Assembly: GCA_907163375.1 (NCBI GenBank)
Contig: CAJQUW010010302.1
Coordinates: forward strand, 186,001-250,000
Source of the DNA: Prostheceraeus crozeri
Taxonomy: Eukaryota > Platyhelminthes > Polycladida > Euryleptidae
Length of the DNA stretch: 64,000 nucleotides
Reading direction: 5' to 3'
The notes beneath the pieces are model-generated. The model was not told the origin of the DNA. It worked only from the letters and a program-made list of their open reading frames with translations, and did not search any database. How positions within the stretch are numbered: the first letter of the stretch is position 1; each line of letters starts with the position of its first letter. Below are positions 34,478 to 47,265 of this stretch, piece after piece. Both the position numbers and the translations under genes were made by a program.

Positions 34478-36952
34478 ATCAGTAGATAAATTTCAAATTG
34501 AAAAAGCAAATTTTGAGGGATAGCAATCACAAATATCAGAGCTTGCAGTAGCTGAAAAATTTTGTCTAACCATGTGGCTAGAAAAACTTGACTGAATCCG
34601 GGCTTTAAACAGCAACTTTTTTGTTCGGCGTATGCACGTGGCATAAGAACTTGTATTTTGTCTCGTGATTCTAATCATCTTGCTTTATCACCCGAAAAAA
34701 TATTCTAACAAGATAAGATTCGTCATTGTGAGTGCATTCAATTAATCATTCTTATCTGGCAATATGATCTGTATACATGATTCATCTCAAAAGCCTGTTG
34801 CACGAATGTATGCCATAAAATATGATGATAATATTGTTCTATACACGTATTCTATTGGATACACGTCAGACCAAGGAATCTTCACTCATTTTGAGCCTCA
34901 TTTGAAGAAGTATCCTAAAAATATAATGAGTAACACATTTCTGAATGATCTCACTATTAATTTTGAATTTTGTCGATCCGAAAACATTCAAATTATTTTG
35001 TTTCGAATTTTTGTTTTCCTCCTGTTTCGTATTGAACAATTTTCAAGGACAAGCAACAAGTGATTTCTTGAAGTATAAATTCAACACTGGTGCATGAGAA
35101 CTTTATGATCACTGCAATGCAAATTGCATATGAGTTAGAAATAGTAGGAATGTGTCAGAGTCATTGAATCGGCAATAGAGCCGTAGCAGGTTTAGCTGAT
35201 GATAGAACCCTCAGTCCATCCCAAAATCCAACCCTGAGTTTTTCTATTTCTTGTAATGAGTTAGATTTCTCTGTTGCTTAATTTCATTTCCTATCATTAT
35301 TGTCCTACAGTTCGTAGGTGATCAATTTTCTTGATTTTGTGACAAATATTGTTTTGTACTTTTCCCGTTCACTACATCATTCAATGAATTATTTGTCACA
35401 ATAAATCCCAACTGTCTGCTTACACTTCCTCAGCTTCCTTCCTGCATTTGCCATCATCGATACTGGAGAAATCCGTTTATCTGAAGACTGGAACTTCCTC
35501 ACCTTAACTTATGGAGCGAAGTTTATTTCAGCCTGGTAGAAGACTGTCAATCAAACTCATTCATTCGGAAAGATTAGATAATTAATGGCATCGTAAGTCT
35601 ACAAATTTCATCTTCAAAAGCTTCTTTAATAAATCAACAATCGTTCTAGTAAAATCAGGACGAAGCGAAAAATTTAAATCAACTTTCACGGGAGAGGGAA
35701 GTGATTTTGTTTGAAAGTAAAACTTGAATTCAAACTTGAATTCTACTTCGCCCTTCAAAGCTCTCTCCAATCTGCGCTTTGAAGAACATCGAGAATTACT
35801 TAGTATATCTTTTAATGAATGTTTAGAACTTTATGCACAAGTACTGCATCATAGGAATTCTGTATCATCGCACATTGAGTCATATAATCAAGAGCAATCC
35901 TCGGAGGTTATTAGGCATAGGTCTCCCGAGCTCAGAGTCGGCACGCTACCACAAGGTCACCGCACTAGTAAAATCAGGTGGAGGTGCTATGTGGATTGTT
36001 GTCATATTTCGACTGCTGTACTCTAACCAAAGAGAGTTGAATACTTAACCTTTCCAGTGTAAACTGAACTTACCATTCATTAGATTTCCCTTGTCAATCC
36101 TCTAGTTTAAACATTTCTCAGCAGAACGCTTCGTTGGACTTCGGATATCTACGTATTCGGAAAAGTTTGCTTTCACATAAGTTGCACCTCTGAGACAGAA
36201 GCAAAGTTTGAATTGAATGTTTGCACTTGAAACAGCTATGAGCATGTTTGATCAATCATCCGCAGTTGTTGTTAAGCATGTACGATGCATGGAAACGTTG
36301 AGTTGAAATCGTTAAGCAACGGATGATAAATCAATGTTTCCTAACCATTTTCACGTTGATCCTCCATCATTGGCAATAAGTTTGTTATGCCTTTATTACA
36401 AACCGTGTACTGTTAATATAAGTCTGCTAATTCTGTGAGCGAACTTTCAGGAGAAACTTTTATCGGCAGATAGCTTAGCGTGTTTCTTCGAATAGAGCCG
36501 CGGAATCAATTTCAGAAATGGCATTTGATGTGCTTTTTAAGGACGTATTTTATTTGAAGGTGCGATCTATTATAAAAGTAGGTCCTATAACAATATGTCT
36601 TACCAAAAATAGGCTAATTGGTCATTTACTTGTTTCAAAATACATTAAAGCTTTTAAGTTAAAAAGTGGTTATCAAAGATTTGATTTGATTTGATTCTTT
36701 GCATGTAATTCAAAAGATTAAAGAATTTTGAATTTACGTGATTGAACACTCATCAATAATGATGAAGGAACATTTTTGCAGTGATTCACATTTCTCCAAC
36801 AGGAATAACGATAGCAACTAACTAGCGATGAAAAATTATCAAAATTGAAACCATTTGATGAAACGTAATGAAAAATTACAAAATGTGACAAATTTTCATT
36901 TGTTATTTTTTCATAGGCAAGTTTAATGGCTCAAGAAGATCAGCACCAAAAA
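34478..36952. other. Intronic DNA of the ErbB homologue, nothing recognised
   Basis: Lies between exon B and candidate exon C if the latter is real. Short frames up to 100 codons (34764-35063, 35724-36026) lack domain motifs. Confidence 0.5.
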
Positions 36953-36960
36953 GTTTTGGT

Positions 36961-37770
36961 CATAGAGTAGGGCATAGAGTAGGGATATATAGGTAGAGTG
37001 TCGACTCAAAAAGTATCTGTATAGAGTGAAAATTTTTATATGAAAGGATTCAGTTTTTTGCGGGGATCATGTTCCCGTGGTCACAAAAAATTATTTGAGC
37101 AGTTTGGGAAAAGTCGAAATTTTGCAAATTTATATACTACCGAGATGACGCACCCTTGTAAGTAGCATAAAACAAGTTGGATATCAAAAAAGCAAGGGCT
37201 AATTTTCAAGGGAATATCATGAGCAGCACTATATTGGAAGTCTTCATGAAAAATTCGAGATCTTATTTTGCTTTCTTGGCTGAAATTTCCAGAATTATTT
37301 CCATTTTCACCGGCATGATTTTATGATTCACTAAATTCATGTTTCATTTCTTGAATCTGAATAGTGATGTGGACCCATTTGTATCTTTCAAAGTTGATTG
37401 AAATCATTGTCTTTGATTATGTTGTTTTGCTCTACCAGTGGCAAGTTGATTATGATATGATCTCGCTTAAGAAAATTCTCTTGAGGTTCATCATGAAAGC
37501 AATAGCAGGTCATCGAGTTGCTAATTTAACAAACATTACCTCTCCAAGACTGTCATGACATGGACGATCTGTAAAATAATATCATTTCCTTGTGTATTAC
37601 TGTCATGATTTCTCAACTCCGTGGTAATTTCTGCAAAATTTGCATATCTAGCATTTGGTGACAATACCACATGTATCCCCTTGAGTTCAGTTAATAAAAT
37701 CGAAAGTGTATACACATTGGGGATTTAATAAATGCGGAGTTACCACTGTACCTAATATACCTACTCTATG
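36961..37770 (+). mobile_element. CATAGAGTAG MITE, copy 3 (810 bp, complete)
   Basis: Begins CATAGAGTAG and ends CTACTCTATG, with the exact 8-bp duplication GTTTTGGT at both sides (36953-36960 and 37771-37778). The first ten bases are repeated at 36973. No coding capacity. The 8-bp duplication suggests mobilisation by a hAT-like transposase. It shares its sequence along its length with the copy at 32156-34469. Confidence 0.9.
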
Positions 37771-37983
37771 GTTTTGGTTGTATGAAGAAAACATTCTTTC
37801 GTGAATCAGGTTTTACAGAACGAAGCAATTTTCCTTCTCATTTATTACACTGTCTTAACTAGGAAACAGAGAAAATCAAAAAGAAGCAGAGGAAAGAGGG
37901 TGTTAACCACTATTTGTATTCCAATATGTTGTAGTCGTAGATGAAACAGCTGCTTTTCGGTATTTCTAATGATGTATTCAGTA

Positions 37984-38767
37984 CACTGTAAATCGCCGGA
38001 TACGAAAATTACATACAAACATATACCAAAATCACATACAATTTGAAACAAACATCTGATACAAGATTCTCGTATGCTTACAGAGATTTGGCATGTTTTT
38101 CATGCTAAATCTCACTTACTTTCGTATGTGATTGGCATGTAGCGATACGAACTATTCTATCTGTGATTGGCTGTTTTACACTAAAATGCGAGTTGTTGAT
38201 ATGTTTTATATACGAGACCCGATGCAAATTCATCCTCATTTGTATGCCTCTGGTATGTAGAGCTTTAAATCACATAGCAAAGAAATTTATATATGACATA
38301 CCACTGTCAAATAACTTTTTTCAGTAATGCCAGTCGTGAATATTTCTTTTTGATAGTGTGATATTAATCAATTAATTGCTAATTGTTAATTAATTATTTA
38401 ATTAAAATTACATAATGCATAATTGTTGATAGCTGAATACTTATTGATTATTTATGAAATGCCTTAGACTTACATGCATTAAAATCGAATTCAGTATTGA
38501 AAGTATGACTCTTGAAAGGCATTATCTCACTACTTGCAAAACAGTAGTAGCATTAGTGTGATCTTTATTGACAAAAGGCCTTAAATCAATATACTTTAGA
38601 CATAATAGATGCTTTCTTTTAACATTGTGCTGGTATGCCTTTCGTATATAAAGCATACCACACTTGAAATAACATACGAAAAGCATACAAATATATGCAG
38701 AAGTATACCAAAAAAGTATTTTGGTATGCATCCTCCGTATGTGATTGGTATTGAGCGATTTACAGTG
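37984..38767. mobile_element. TA-flanked MITE with CACTGTAAATCG ends (784 bp)
   Basis: Starts cactgtaaatcgcc, ends gagcgatttacagtg, with TA on both sides (37982-37983 and 38768-38769). The interior is built from repeated variants of tatgtgattgg, ggtatgc and gcatacc in both orientations. The remainder is very AT-rich. No coding capacity. It directly follows copy 3 of the CATAGAGTAG MITE, about 200 bp away. Confidence 0.8.
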
Positions 38768-39386
38768 TATCGTTATTGCAGATTTGAAGGCATCGAATTG
38801 TAACTAGACCATGAAATATTCAACGTGAAATTCAGTAAGAGCAGAACATCATTCTGTGGAACTTCTGTGCTAAAATTTGAAACCTCCCTTGCAAAGATGT
38901 CTTGAATGCTTTAAGTATGCTAACGTCGCTTTCCGAGCAGGATTTTTGAATTTGTACTTAGAAATCATCAATAGACTGTTTCAGAATACGGTTCTGTTGA
39001 AATACAATATTGGATTAGCCATGATGATAGAAAGCCTGGCAAATTTCTATCAAAAATTGTTTTGCTTGTACACTTTAATCCTGTCAGAGAATTTTGAAAC
39101 ATTGACTTGACTAATATTGATTTTATCATTTGTTTCCCTCAAAACCCAGATATAATCCATCAATTTATTCAATATTTGGTGTAGTCAAACAGTTAAAATT
39201 ACTTTGCAAATACCGTGAATTAGATCCAAGCAAAAGCTAATATTAAGTACCGGTGTTGCACGAGTTTGGTATTGGAATACCGATATTGACATCCCCAATT
39301 CGCAACCTCACGAAGTTGTAGTTTCACACTACGAAACCGGTTAGTAATGTAATACTGGCTGACTCATGATATGATTATGTTCAAAC

Positions 39387-40132
39387 AAAGGATGCGGAGT
39401 CGGAGTCGGAGTCTCGGAGTCCTATCAGTTTTGCTGGAGTCGGAGTCCTATCACATGATAGGACTCCGGACTCCGGCATATGACTAGACCCGAAATATAA
39501 TACAAACAGGTTATTTGTCCAAGTGCGTTGCTGCCACTGTTTTGATGTCAACTTTCTCAGTAAAACAAAAGTACAGAAACACTGCTGCATGCGAAGCCTG
39601 CAATAGTTGAGGGAATGAACCGTGATAGTGAAAAAAGGATTGTCTTTTCACTTGGTGATTTAGTAGAGAAGACAAGCCTTCCTAGCCTCGATCACACCTA
39701 CGCACAAACGGTTACATTAGGGACAAAAATGAAATACTAGTTTGTTTGAGAACATTGCCTCTTACCCTCACGTTAATTGCGTGTGATGGCTCCTCTAAAG
39801 CGCATATTAAATCGAAACTGTACTCATATTTTTTTGAAAAAGGATGGGGGATTTTCCTACCTGGTACAGACCGGAGAAAAACCATGTGAAGCATACATCA
39901 AGAAGATGGGAGGAACCGAGTCGTATGCATTCAACTTAAAGCGACATTTGATCAATTTTCATCGAAAATGATTGATAATTGATGCAGCAATGATCACTAA
40001 AGATAGGTTCAGGTAAGCCTATATTGATCTATGATACAGGTTACCAGTTTTTTCAAAAAGCTAGGCTATATATACTTGCCACCCGCAGTGGGAGTCGGAG
40101 TCCTAACAAAATGATAGGACTCCGCATCTCTG
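39387..40132 (+). mobile_element. hAT-type nonautonomous transposon, copy 2
   Basis: Inverted relative to copy 1, 21 kb away. Left end aaaggatgcggagtcggagt, right end gactccgcatctctg. It is flanked by gttcaaac (39379-39386) and tttcaaac (40133-40140), an 8-bp duplication with one mismatch. The interior, including the 64-codon frame, is almost the same as copy 1. The terminal CAG on the left is mutated. Confidence 0.9.
39777..39971 (+). CDS. 64-aa BED-finger-like remnant in hAT copy 2
   Basis: Same product as at 17901-18095 with two substitutions (NCTHIF for NCAHIF and YIKKM for YIEKM). Same partial BED finger lacking one cysteine ligand. The open frame in both copies fits a young family and does not prove selection. 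Confidence 0.5.
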   Translation: MRVMAPLKRILNRNCTHIFLKKDGGFSYLVQTGEKPCEAYIKKMGGTESYAFNLKRHLINFHRK

Positions 40133-40140
40133 TTTCAAAC

Positions 40141-43100
40141 ATGTGTTGGGATAACATGAATTATTGAATGCGAGTGAACTAGACAGTTATAAATAAAACT
40201 TAGATTAGTATATCTATAATTACACATTAGAAGCAGTCAAGGTGATATTAATTCAGCCACAGACAGATGGGTCAATCGATAGGGTAATGGAAAGAGATTT
40301 ACCTCGAGGTCAACTGATTGATGAAATGCATGGAGCCACTGAGTCGAAATACAAAGAGATGTCTTTACTTTTACTGTTTTCTGTAGGACTATAGGACATT
40401 TTAGAGATTTTTTGCATTCATGTCAATAATTGCAATCATTTGCATTCATCAGTGCTCACAAAACGTCATCTGTGTTCACAAACAACGTGATCTGACATGA
40501 CTCATTCTGATATGACTTATATGACATGCATCATCTTGATAGTCACTGGTATATTGACAGTTAGTTATGCTTCTGTTCAATCAACATCGGGACTCGGGAA
40601 GCACATCGACATCCCGAGGAGCCGAATAATCCTCCTTCTACTTAATTCAACAAGCATTTGTCAGAACTAAGGTTAAAACATGGCTTTCAAAACAGTTTTC
40701 AAATCAATTTTTGGAAATTTTATTGTGACATTCAATATAAAACTAATCATGCAAACTAATAAAGGTTTAATGCAACATATTCCCTGTTATTATTTACACC
40801 ATTTCGTGACTAATTCCATATCTACAAGATTTCCTTTTGGTGTTGACCCATTAACGCTCAGACGCTGGATTTCCCTACGTGAGAAAATTTTCTAAATTTT
40901 TACTTCAGGAACTTTGTCACTTTAGCTTTTAGGTGTTTGCACGCCAAATTCAAGACTTATCTGATACTTTGCAGGAAAATTATGTATTTCCCCACATTTA
41001 ATAATTGCTCTATAATGGCGGCAAAATTACCAGCATTTTATGTAAAAGTTCAGTTGAATATCATTGTCCAACATAATCATTGGTGAACCTTCGATGTTAA
41101 ACAAAATGCTTTCAAACTGAACGTTTTCTATCTATTTGAGGGACAAATGAAACATGCATGCACGTAGAAATCGGACTCCAGACATAGCATGGAATCAATA
41201 GGTTGATTTACCAACACGGAGGATATCCTGCGTCTATCCTGCGTCAGATGTCTGTACTTTCATGTAGGGTGAGTTGAATCTCTACTTTCAAAATGCTTTA
41301 CATATACAATAATTGACTGAACTATGCGATAGCAATTTTTTTAAAAAATTAATAAATAAAAATTGTCGACACATACATACCCCTATATGATAGAAATATG
41401 GACATTTTCAAGAAAGTGATCGCAAGATTGATAAAGCAAGCTGCGAAAGGCACAAAGCGTGAATATCAGCTTTGACCATCCTTGGTGGTGAGTGCTAAAC
41501 ATTCGAACTAAGTACAGGATTCATAATCTTGGATCTTGCAACTCTTTGGAACAACTACCAATATGAACAGAACTACATAATATTACTTGGCGAGAAAATT
41601 CCAAACAATCGATTAGGAATGAATGTACATTTTGATATAGCTTCCTCATTGATCGATGGATGTAACAAGTCTTGGAAGTAAACTGGCAATGTTGCACTAA
41701 ATATTCGCGAAGAAATCAGAAGGCGAATTCATTTTGTTCAGGACCCAGATTTCCAATTACTTAGATGGAATGATAATGAACATATACATGCAATTGTGAC
41801 AATTCCAAGCATGTAGGCCTATCAAGCAAAGAAAACTAGGGCTTGATAAAAATGTCACAAGGGAAGGGCATTAGTACGTTTTCGGTAGCAGGAGCGTTCG
41901 TAGAAACATCCATTATCTATGTTTCTGTTAAATTTCTAGCCGGAAAATCAATTGACTCACAGCTTGAATGTATGCATAATTAGGCCTACTTCCACTGACA
42001 GTGACTGTAGTGGGCAGTTTATTTTCCAACTAAAATCTTAATTGCATTATAGGTTTATAAGTTGCTAATTACATTTATGTTAAACAGGAAATCTGTTTTT
42101 CGTGGCTTGTTTCAGACGTACAAACAAAGCATTGAATATGTTTCATCAAGCTTTCAATCATTGCAATTTGAATTTGGTATACAGTGTTTGTGGACCCTAG
42201 CTGTATGTTTTCTGAACGCCTCAATAGCGAATGTGTCGTGTCGCTGTGCTCCATGAAAGCTTTGCAACATCCCAACTACGTTTTTGCGATCTGTTGTCAC
42301 ACACATGTAGCTAGCAAGACTACTCGGAGACTACAATAGCCTACTTGTATATCGGTCACTGGCTAATGAATTCATAGTTATGAGTGAGAGTTATGTTGGT
42401 ATACCTTTTTGCCGTAGAAAAATCAGGAACAAATATGAAAGGTGAAATGTGATTTTGACTACTTAAATTTTGTAATCTCAGATGAAGTCCTGATTTCATC
42501 ATTGTGAACACCATGTTTTTATAGATGTAGATCGATATTTCTTGCAGTTTTTATGAAGATGAACATACAATAATGTCAGTGATCCTGGAGTCGCATACTT
42601 TGGTCAGTGTCACTAAGAAGTTAAGAAGTGTTGACTTTATTCATGCGATTGATCTTTGCTTTTTCGATAATCAAAAATGGAAGGCTATCATCATCGAAAA
42701 TCATTTGCATGCTTCATAGGAAAGTACACGCTTCTGCCCATACGCAGGAAATCCTGCGTGCCTGGTATGGCTAAACTATACTATAAAAGTCGCTAGCTTT
42801 TGAAACTTTGGGGATGCATGTGCTAAGTTATCGGAAGCAGTTCTCTAAAACGACACTTCAATACGCTTAACCCGTTTTCATGTTAGCATGTGGGCGTTAA
42901 TGGGTTAAAATGGATTGCACATGCGGTAATGCTTAGTACCGGTAATTAATATGCACTCTATCATAAGGCACACATGCCACAGGTTGCATTTTACTGAGTA
43001 ATATCAGGCTTAAATATCAATTGAATAGTTGCATTGATAAAACAACAGTTTTAAAGCGATGTCTTATTTAAAATGACGGTTTACAACAGCTCTTAAAAAC

Positions 43101-44398
43101 AAGTCTTTTAAACGTGGTTTTAAAGCCGAGCTATATACTCGTACATTGTTTCAAAGAATAGCTTTCAAGTAATTCAAGATGTTTATATATCTCGCTTTAT
43201 ACTCTGAACGGTTTGAACATATGTTTCACATTCTGCATGGTACAAAATCAGGTCCTTTAACAGTGCTTTCAAGCTTTTCAGCGGTTCTTCTAATACATAA
43301 TGTAATAGTAATAGATAACTAATATATAGTAGACCAGAGTGGAGTACCAGTGTCTGCCGATGGTCGATTTAGTAAAACACTTGGGCACCGATCTATGTCA
43401 AAGTTTCTTGGTCTCAAGAAGAACCAAACGAATGAGGCATGTAATAGTTAATGACTCTTGTCTTAAGGAGGTGTATTGTGGCTTTGCATCAAAATGATTG
43501 TATTTGTCAAGAAAGAAAAATTGAGAAATTTTATGAAGTACGCTGGCAATGCAAGTGCCTGTCATTGAAACGCTCTCAACAAGATGAAGTTGCAATTAGG
43601 TGCAATCTTTAGGCATTTCATTTTACATCAGCAATGCGTGTCCGCGACGTGATGATGTTTACAATGTCAGTGCCGGCTCTAGGCTGTGATAATTTAGGGT
43701 GTCGAATTTTATGGTGATCACTATTCACTATGTGGTTACTGCTTTTCAAAGCGAACAATAATTATGTTCATCCCACATTCCGAGTTGAAATTCTTAATCA
43801 CTGACCAACATAGTCTTATAATAGATTGTATTATAGCATAATATAAAATAAAATATGATAGTCGCAACAGTTTTGTAATAAGTGAGAGGTAGGTTTTCAC
43901 GTAATATCAAATAATAACAAGTGTGGTTGTTTCAAAATATATCTTTCTGTAATTAGAACAGGTTAGATTTTAAGAGCAGATTATCATTTTATACAATGAT
44001 GCATTTTCATAAGCGTGTTATTGGAGGATGGGAGGATATACATGTATGCCTTTGCATAATGCTCGTTGAGGGTCTGCAAGAACGCACTTAAATACACCTT
44101 GTGACAGATATTTGCAGTTGCCAATGCAACGTTCAGGGATAGAAAGGTGATGGGGCAGTTTGCATCAGCCATGCTGATCTCAGTTAAATCCTTGTCATAA
44201 ATTTAATAAGTGGCATTGTTAGATTGTCGAATAAAAAATTTGCTATCTTCATTATGTATTTTTTGTTGAAGCATTTCATGATTCCCCTCACAGCTCATGA
44301 CTTGTTGCACTGTGAAACAGGGCACAGGTGTCCACATTGCTCTCGGTTGCTTTAGTGAGATGCCCAATAAATTAGATGTATAAAAATTCCAGCTGTCA
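40141..44398. other. DNA downstream of exon B, nothing recognised
   Basis: On the sense strand of the ErbB homologue this follows exon B. No further L-domain or Cys-rich exon was seen by eye. Only the TTAA-bounded short repeat at 42867-42908 stands out. Confidence 0.5.
42867..42908. repeat. TTAA-bounded short inverted repeat
   Basis: TTAACCCGTTTTCATG at the left and GCGTTAATGGGTTAA at the right. CCC/GGG ends next to TTAA imitate a minimal piggyBac-type insertion of 34 bp. The inner sequence pairs poorly and does not match the piggyBac ends at 32741, so chance is likely. Confidence 0.3.
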
Positions 44399-44404
44399 AC
44401 TTAC

Positions 44405-44629
44405 ATCGGAGTGAATGTATATCCAGAACCTTTAGAAATTTCTGTCCGTCATGATTGTGGTGAACCAGAAGCGAATAACGCCTTCCATCTTTTCCAAATG
44501 GGAATCCAGCTTCACCACGAATTATTTGAAGATTTGGTAATCTTATTTCCGATATTGAATTGGCATAAATCATGACATATCCAGATACTTCTCGAATTGT
44601 GGAAAGGAATGAGATATCTGGTGCTACAC
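44405..44629 (-). CDS. Egfr: ErbB/EGF-receptor homologue, exon B (L1 domain core)
   Basis: This 225-nt exon follows an acceptor ending ttcttttgcag and precedes gtaagt. It encodes VAPDISFLSTIREVSGYV, then ISEIRLPNLQIIRGE, then SLLVHHN and LKVLDIHSLR. The order DLSFLxTIxEVxGYVLI ... LPNLQIIRG ... LxxLxLxxL is diagnostic of receptor L domains and closest to ErbB. Relative to human EGFR there is a short insertion (GFPFGKDGRRYS region) between IIRG and the next strand. Exon A joins in phase, giving IAPIN-G-VAPDISFL. The exon ends one base into a codon. The intron to exon A is 15,734 bp and contains a LINE remnant, a tRNA-like sequence, MITEs and a mariner remnant. The long open frame around this exon runs past the donor into intron, so the exon ends are set by splice sites, not by stops. 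Confidence 0.9.
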
Positions 44630-45904
44630 CTGCAAAAGAAATGAAAGTTAATTAAAATCTTTTCGTATTCCTACATGTCGATGTATTCACTGCAGTGAGT
44701 ACAATAGATTAATTAACCACTTTGCAACGATATTTTTAAAACTGCTCCTCTAGAGCATCTCTGGATTCCTGACTTTTTGGATATTTAATTCCTTTAAATA
44801 TTTGAGTTGTAGCACATTGATTTTTCAAACCTATGGCCACAAGTCATACCAGTGCAAAACGAAGTATTGTTTGTTTTCAATTTTTGATATATTACTATGA
44901 GAATGAAATCTCCATTACGAGTATACTCGTGAAAGGCACTTTGGATTGCGCAATAACCAACTTTTAAAGCGGGCCATTCCCACAGGACTGAACTATAACA
45001 TGCCAACATACCGGTACGTGCAACATCTGAACGACTACTGAATGTCGAAGAAATATCCGTAAATATACTTTTCTGTGTAGAAAGTCTCATGAATTATCAA
45101 AAGATTGTGCTTTTTCGTCGAATTCTGCTGAATTCTTCGATGGTAGAACAAGATTTGAACAGCCGAACAGGTTAATCGATCAACAGGCCTTTCAAAGGAG
45201 ATCACGGCGAAAAAATGCTTTCGTAAATTGTTAAATTAAATTGTGTCCTTCTTATGAAGGGCTGAGAAAGAGCATTTCACAAACCTGGAAAATAATTGTT
45301 GTTCGAGATGTCTCAGCAGGTCCTAAACACGGAACCATAACCGCTAGGTCACGAACATAATCGAAGATTAGATGCTCGAGTGAAGGAGTTAAAGCTCACC
45401 GATAATTCAAAACAGACTTTGAAATAATTACAGAGAGCAAAACCAGACATTGGATCAGCTCAATGAAGAATCAAAAGTAGAAGCTCAGGGATGAATCCCC
45501 GATTAGCCAAAATCTATGTACATGTACATTGTACAGGGTGAGTCATAAGTATCTACAATTTTCAAATCGCTGTAGCTAAATGAAAACATGGTCAATGTTC
45601 AAACAATTTATATTTTTAGAAACTGCAGAGAAGGGCTATTCTTAAAAAGTCACAGAATATGCTAGGAATGTCAATAATTTTGTTCGACGAGGGTATGAAG
45701 ATGAATTTCAAAATTCTCATTAGCTGCAGCAATAGTCTCATCGAATCATCTCTGCGAAATCGCTACAGTGACACGTTCTTTCAATTCTTCAAGACTTGGT
45801 GGTTTTTGGCATTGATGCAGGACCAAACTGATCCATAAAAATTCTTTAACCGTACTTCCAATATGCGGCGAGCATTGACGTCATCAGATGCTATTACTCC
45901 AGCG

Positions 45905-46290
45905 GAGAATCACTTACAGCTGCTTTGAGAATGTTCAAGCAAAAACGACGTTTGATAAAATATCCGTCTGTGAAAACTGTTTCTAACTTGGTGGCAAAGT
46001 TTGAGAGGACCGGCAGTGCAGTGTTCAAGATCTCCCGAAATCCGACAAACGCTCTCTGCAGGAGGAACGAAGAGAATATGTTCTTGATGCTTTGGAATTG
46101 ACATCATGTGATCTTGGTTGCACCTCTACCAGAAGGTTGAGCGAATTCCTCAGCGAAGTGCTCACAGGATTCTTCGATATTCCCTTCAGCGGTATCCATA
46201 CTGATACCGCAACACAACAGCATTTGCAATCTTCTGACTTTGAAACTCGTCTATCATTCACAAACCGGATGCTCGCCATCGAGAGCTTGG
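45905..46290 (+). pseudogene. Mariner-type transposase, N-terminal remnant
   Basis: Pieces in different frames give LRMFKQKRRLIKYPSVKTVSNLVAKFERTGSAV, a helix-turn-helix with its usual (F)xxTGS end, then a cue to STRRLS and later QHLQSSDFETRLSFTNRML. The last is the block just before the catalytic core in this family (usually QLxxxDFExRLxFCxxML). At least two frameshifts separate the pieces. The first catalytic Asp region is not present downstream. Confidence 0.75.
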
Positions 46291-46894
46291 TTCTTGTATC
46301 TTTAAGCAGGATGTCAAGTCACCCGCAGTCAGGAGGTTTCTCATGCACACCCGGAGCAGTAGTAGGTGATCGGAGCCGAGGCCGACAGGGAATACCACGG
46401 CTCCGGCTTGAAGTTTTTTATGTATTGAGAATTCAGTCACTTTGCGAGATAAAGTGATACTTGACAGTGTGGCAGAAACGAATACAAATGTGTCATCATT
46501 GTAGGTTATTGTTGTAGACTTCCCAAAACCTGCTGGTCTTTATCTCCTCTCAATAACCTACTACGAATCATCTATTTGGATTTTAAAGGGGATCGCGGAC
46601 TTTCTTAAGATAGTGCTGCAGCCGAAAACAGAGCTGTTGGGCGAATGGCTTTTGTCGAAACACATGTACTGCATTCTAGCCTCAAATTTGATGTGCTTAT
46701 CATTAAAGTACATTAATAATTATCATTACCGTAAAAATCGTATGGTTATTTTATAGTTGTCTCATTCTCATTAAAATACCTAGATGAAGTAGTAAAATAC
46801 TTCTGAAAGAATTTTCGATCTACAGTACGTAGAAATGTGTTTCATTTCATTGATGAATATTAGAGCCCTGACAGCTAAGTGGTTGAATCATCTC

Positions 46895-47090
46895 GTCCGA
46901 CCGGCAGCACCTGTCTCTGCAGGGAGCGAGGCTGAAAATTCGACTTTCAGAGAATGCAACACACCCTATCCATGGCTGCTACGAATCTGCACGTCTGCCG
47001 AGTTCTACCCGGTTCCTGTTCTTATCAGACAGGATCAAAAACGCGCACATGCATGTTCAACACCGTGCGGATTGAAGCTATAAAAAACCC
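46895..47090. mobile_element. Foldback MITE family F1, copy 3 (one arm only)
   Basis: ccggcagcacctgtctctgc, then agggagcgaggctgaaaa and cgaatctgcacgtctgccga match the left arm of copy 4 for about 190 bp. The loop and second arm are absent. It lies inside the gutted mariner-type element. Confidence 0.7.
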
Positions 47091-47173
47091 TTTCACTGAC
47101 TAAATTACTTCGATGTGTCTGACTAAATTATCTCTTTTTGATCAATAATGCCTCGGTCTGGAGAATGGTTCGG

Positions 47174-47265
47174 AATATGTCGAAGGGTCTTGGGTCGGAG
47201 CCGGAGCCGCGGTTCAGCTACCACGGCTCCGGCTCCGGCTCCGACCCAAGACCCTTCGACATATT
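47174..47265. repeat. GC-rich 92-bp perfect-stem hairpin
   Basis: aatatgtcgaagggtcttgg followed by gtcggagccggagccg is mirrored after a short gap by cggctccggctccggctccg and acccttcgacatatt. The stem is about 40 bp. Its G+C is far above the surroundings. A related ggagccgaggcc ... cacggctccggct block lies at 46370-46410. Confidence 0.85.

Noticed and set aside
38341-38410. TTAATTAATT-rich run considered as an origin-like or attachment region
   Set aside because: Simple AT-rich sequence inside a MITE; nothing specific supports a function.
46092-46457. 121-codon frame taken as a separate gene
   Set aside because: Its middle is the frameshifted mariner-type transposase remnant; the rest has no meaning.
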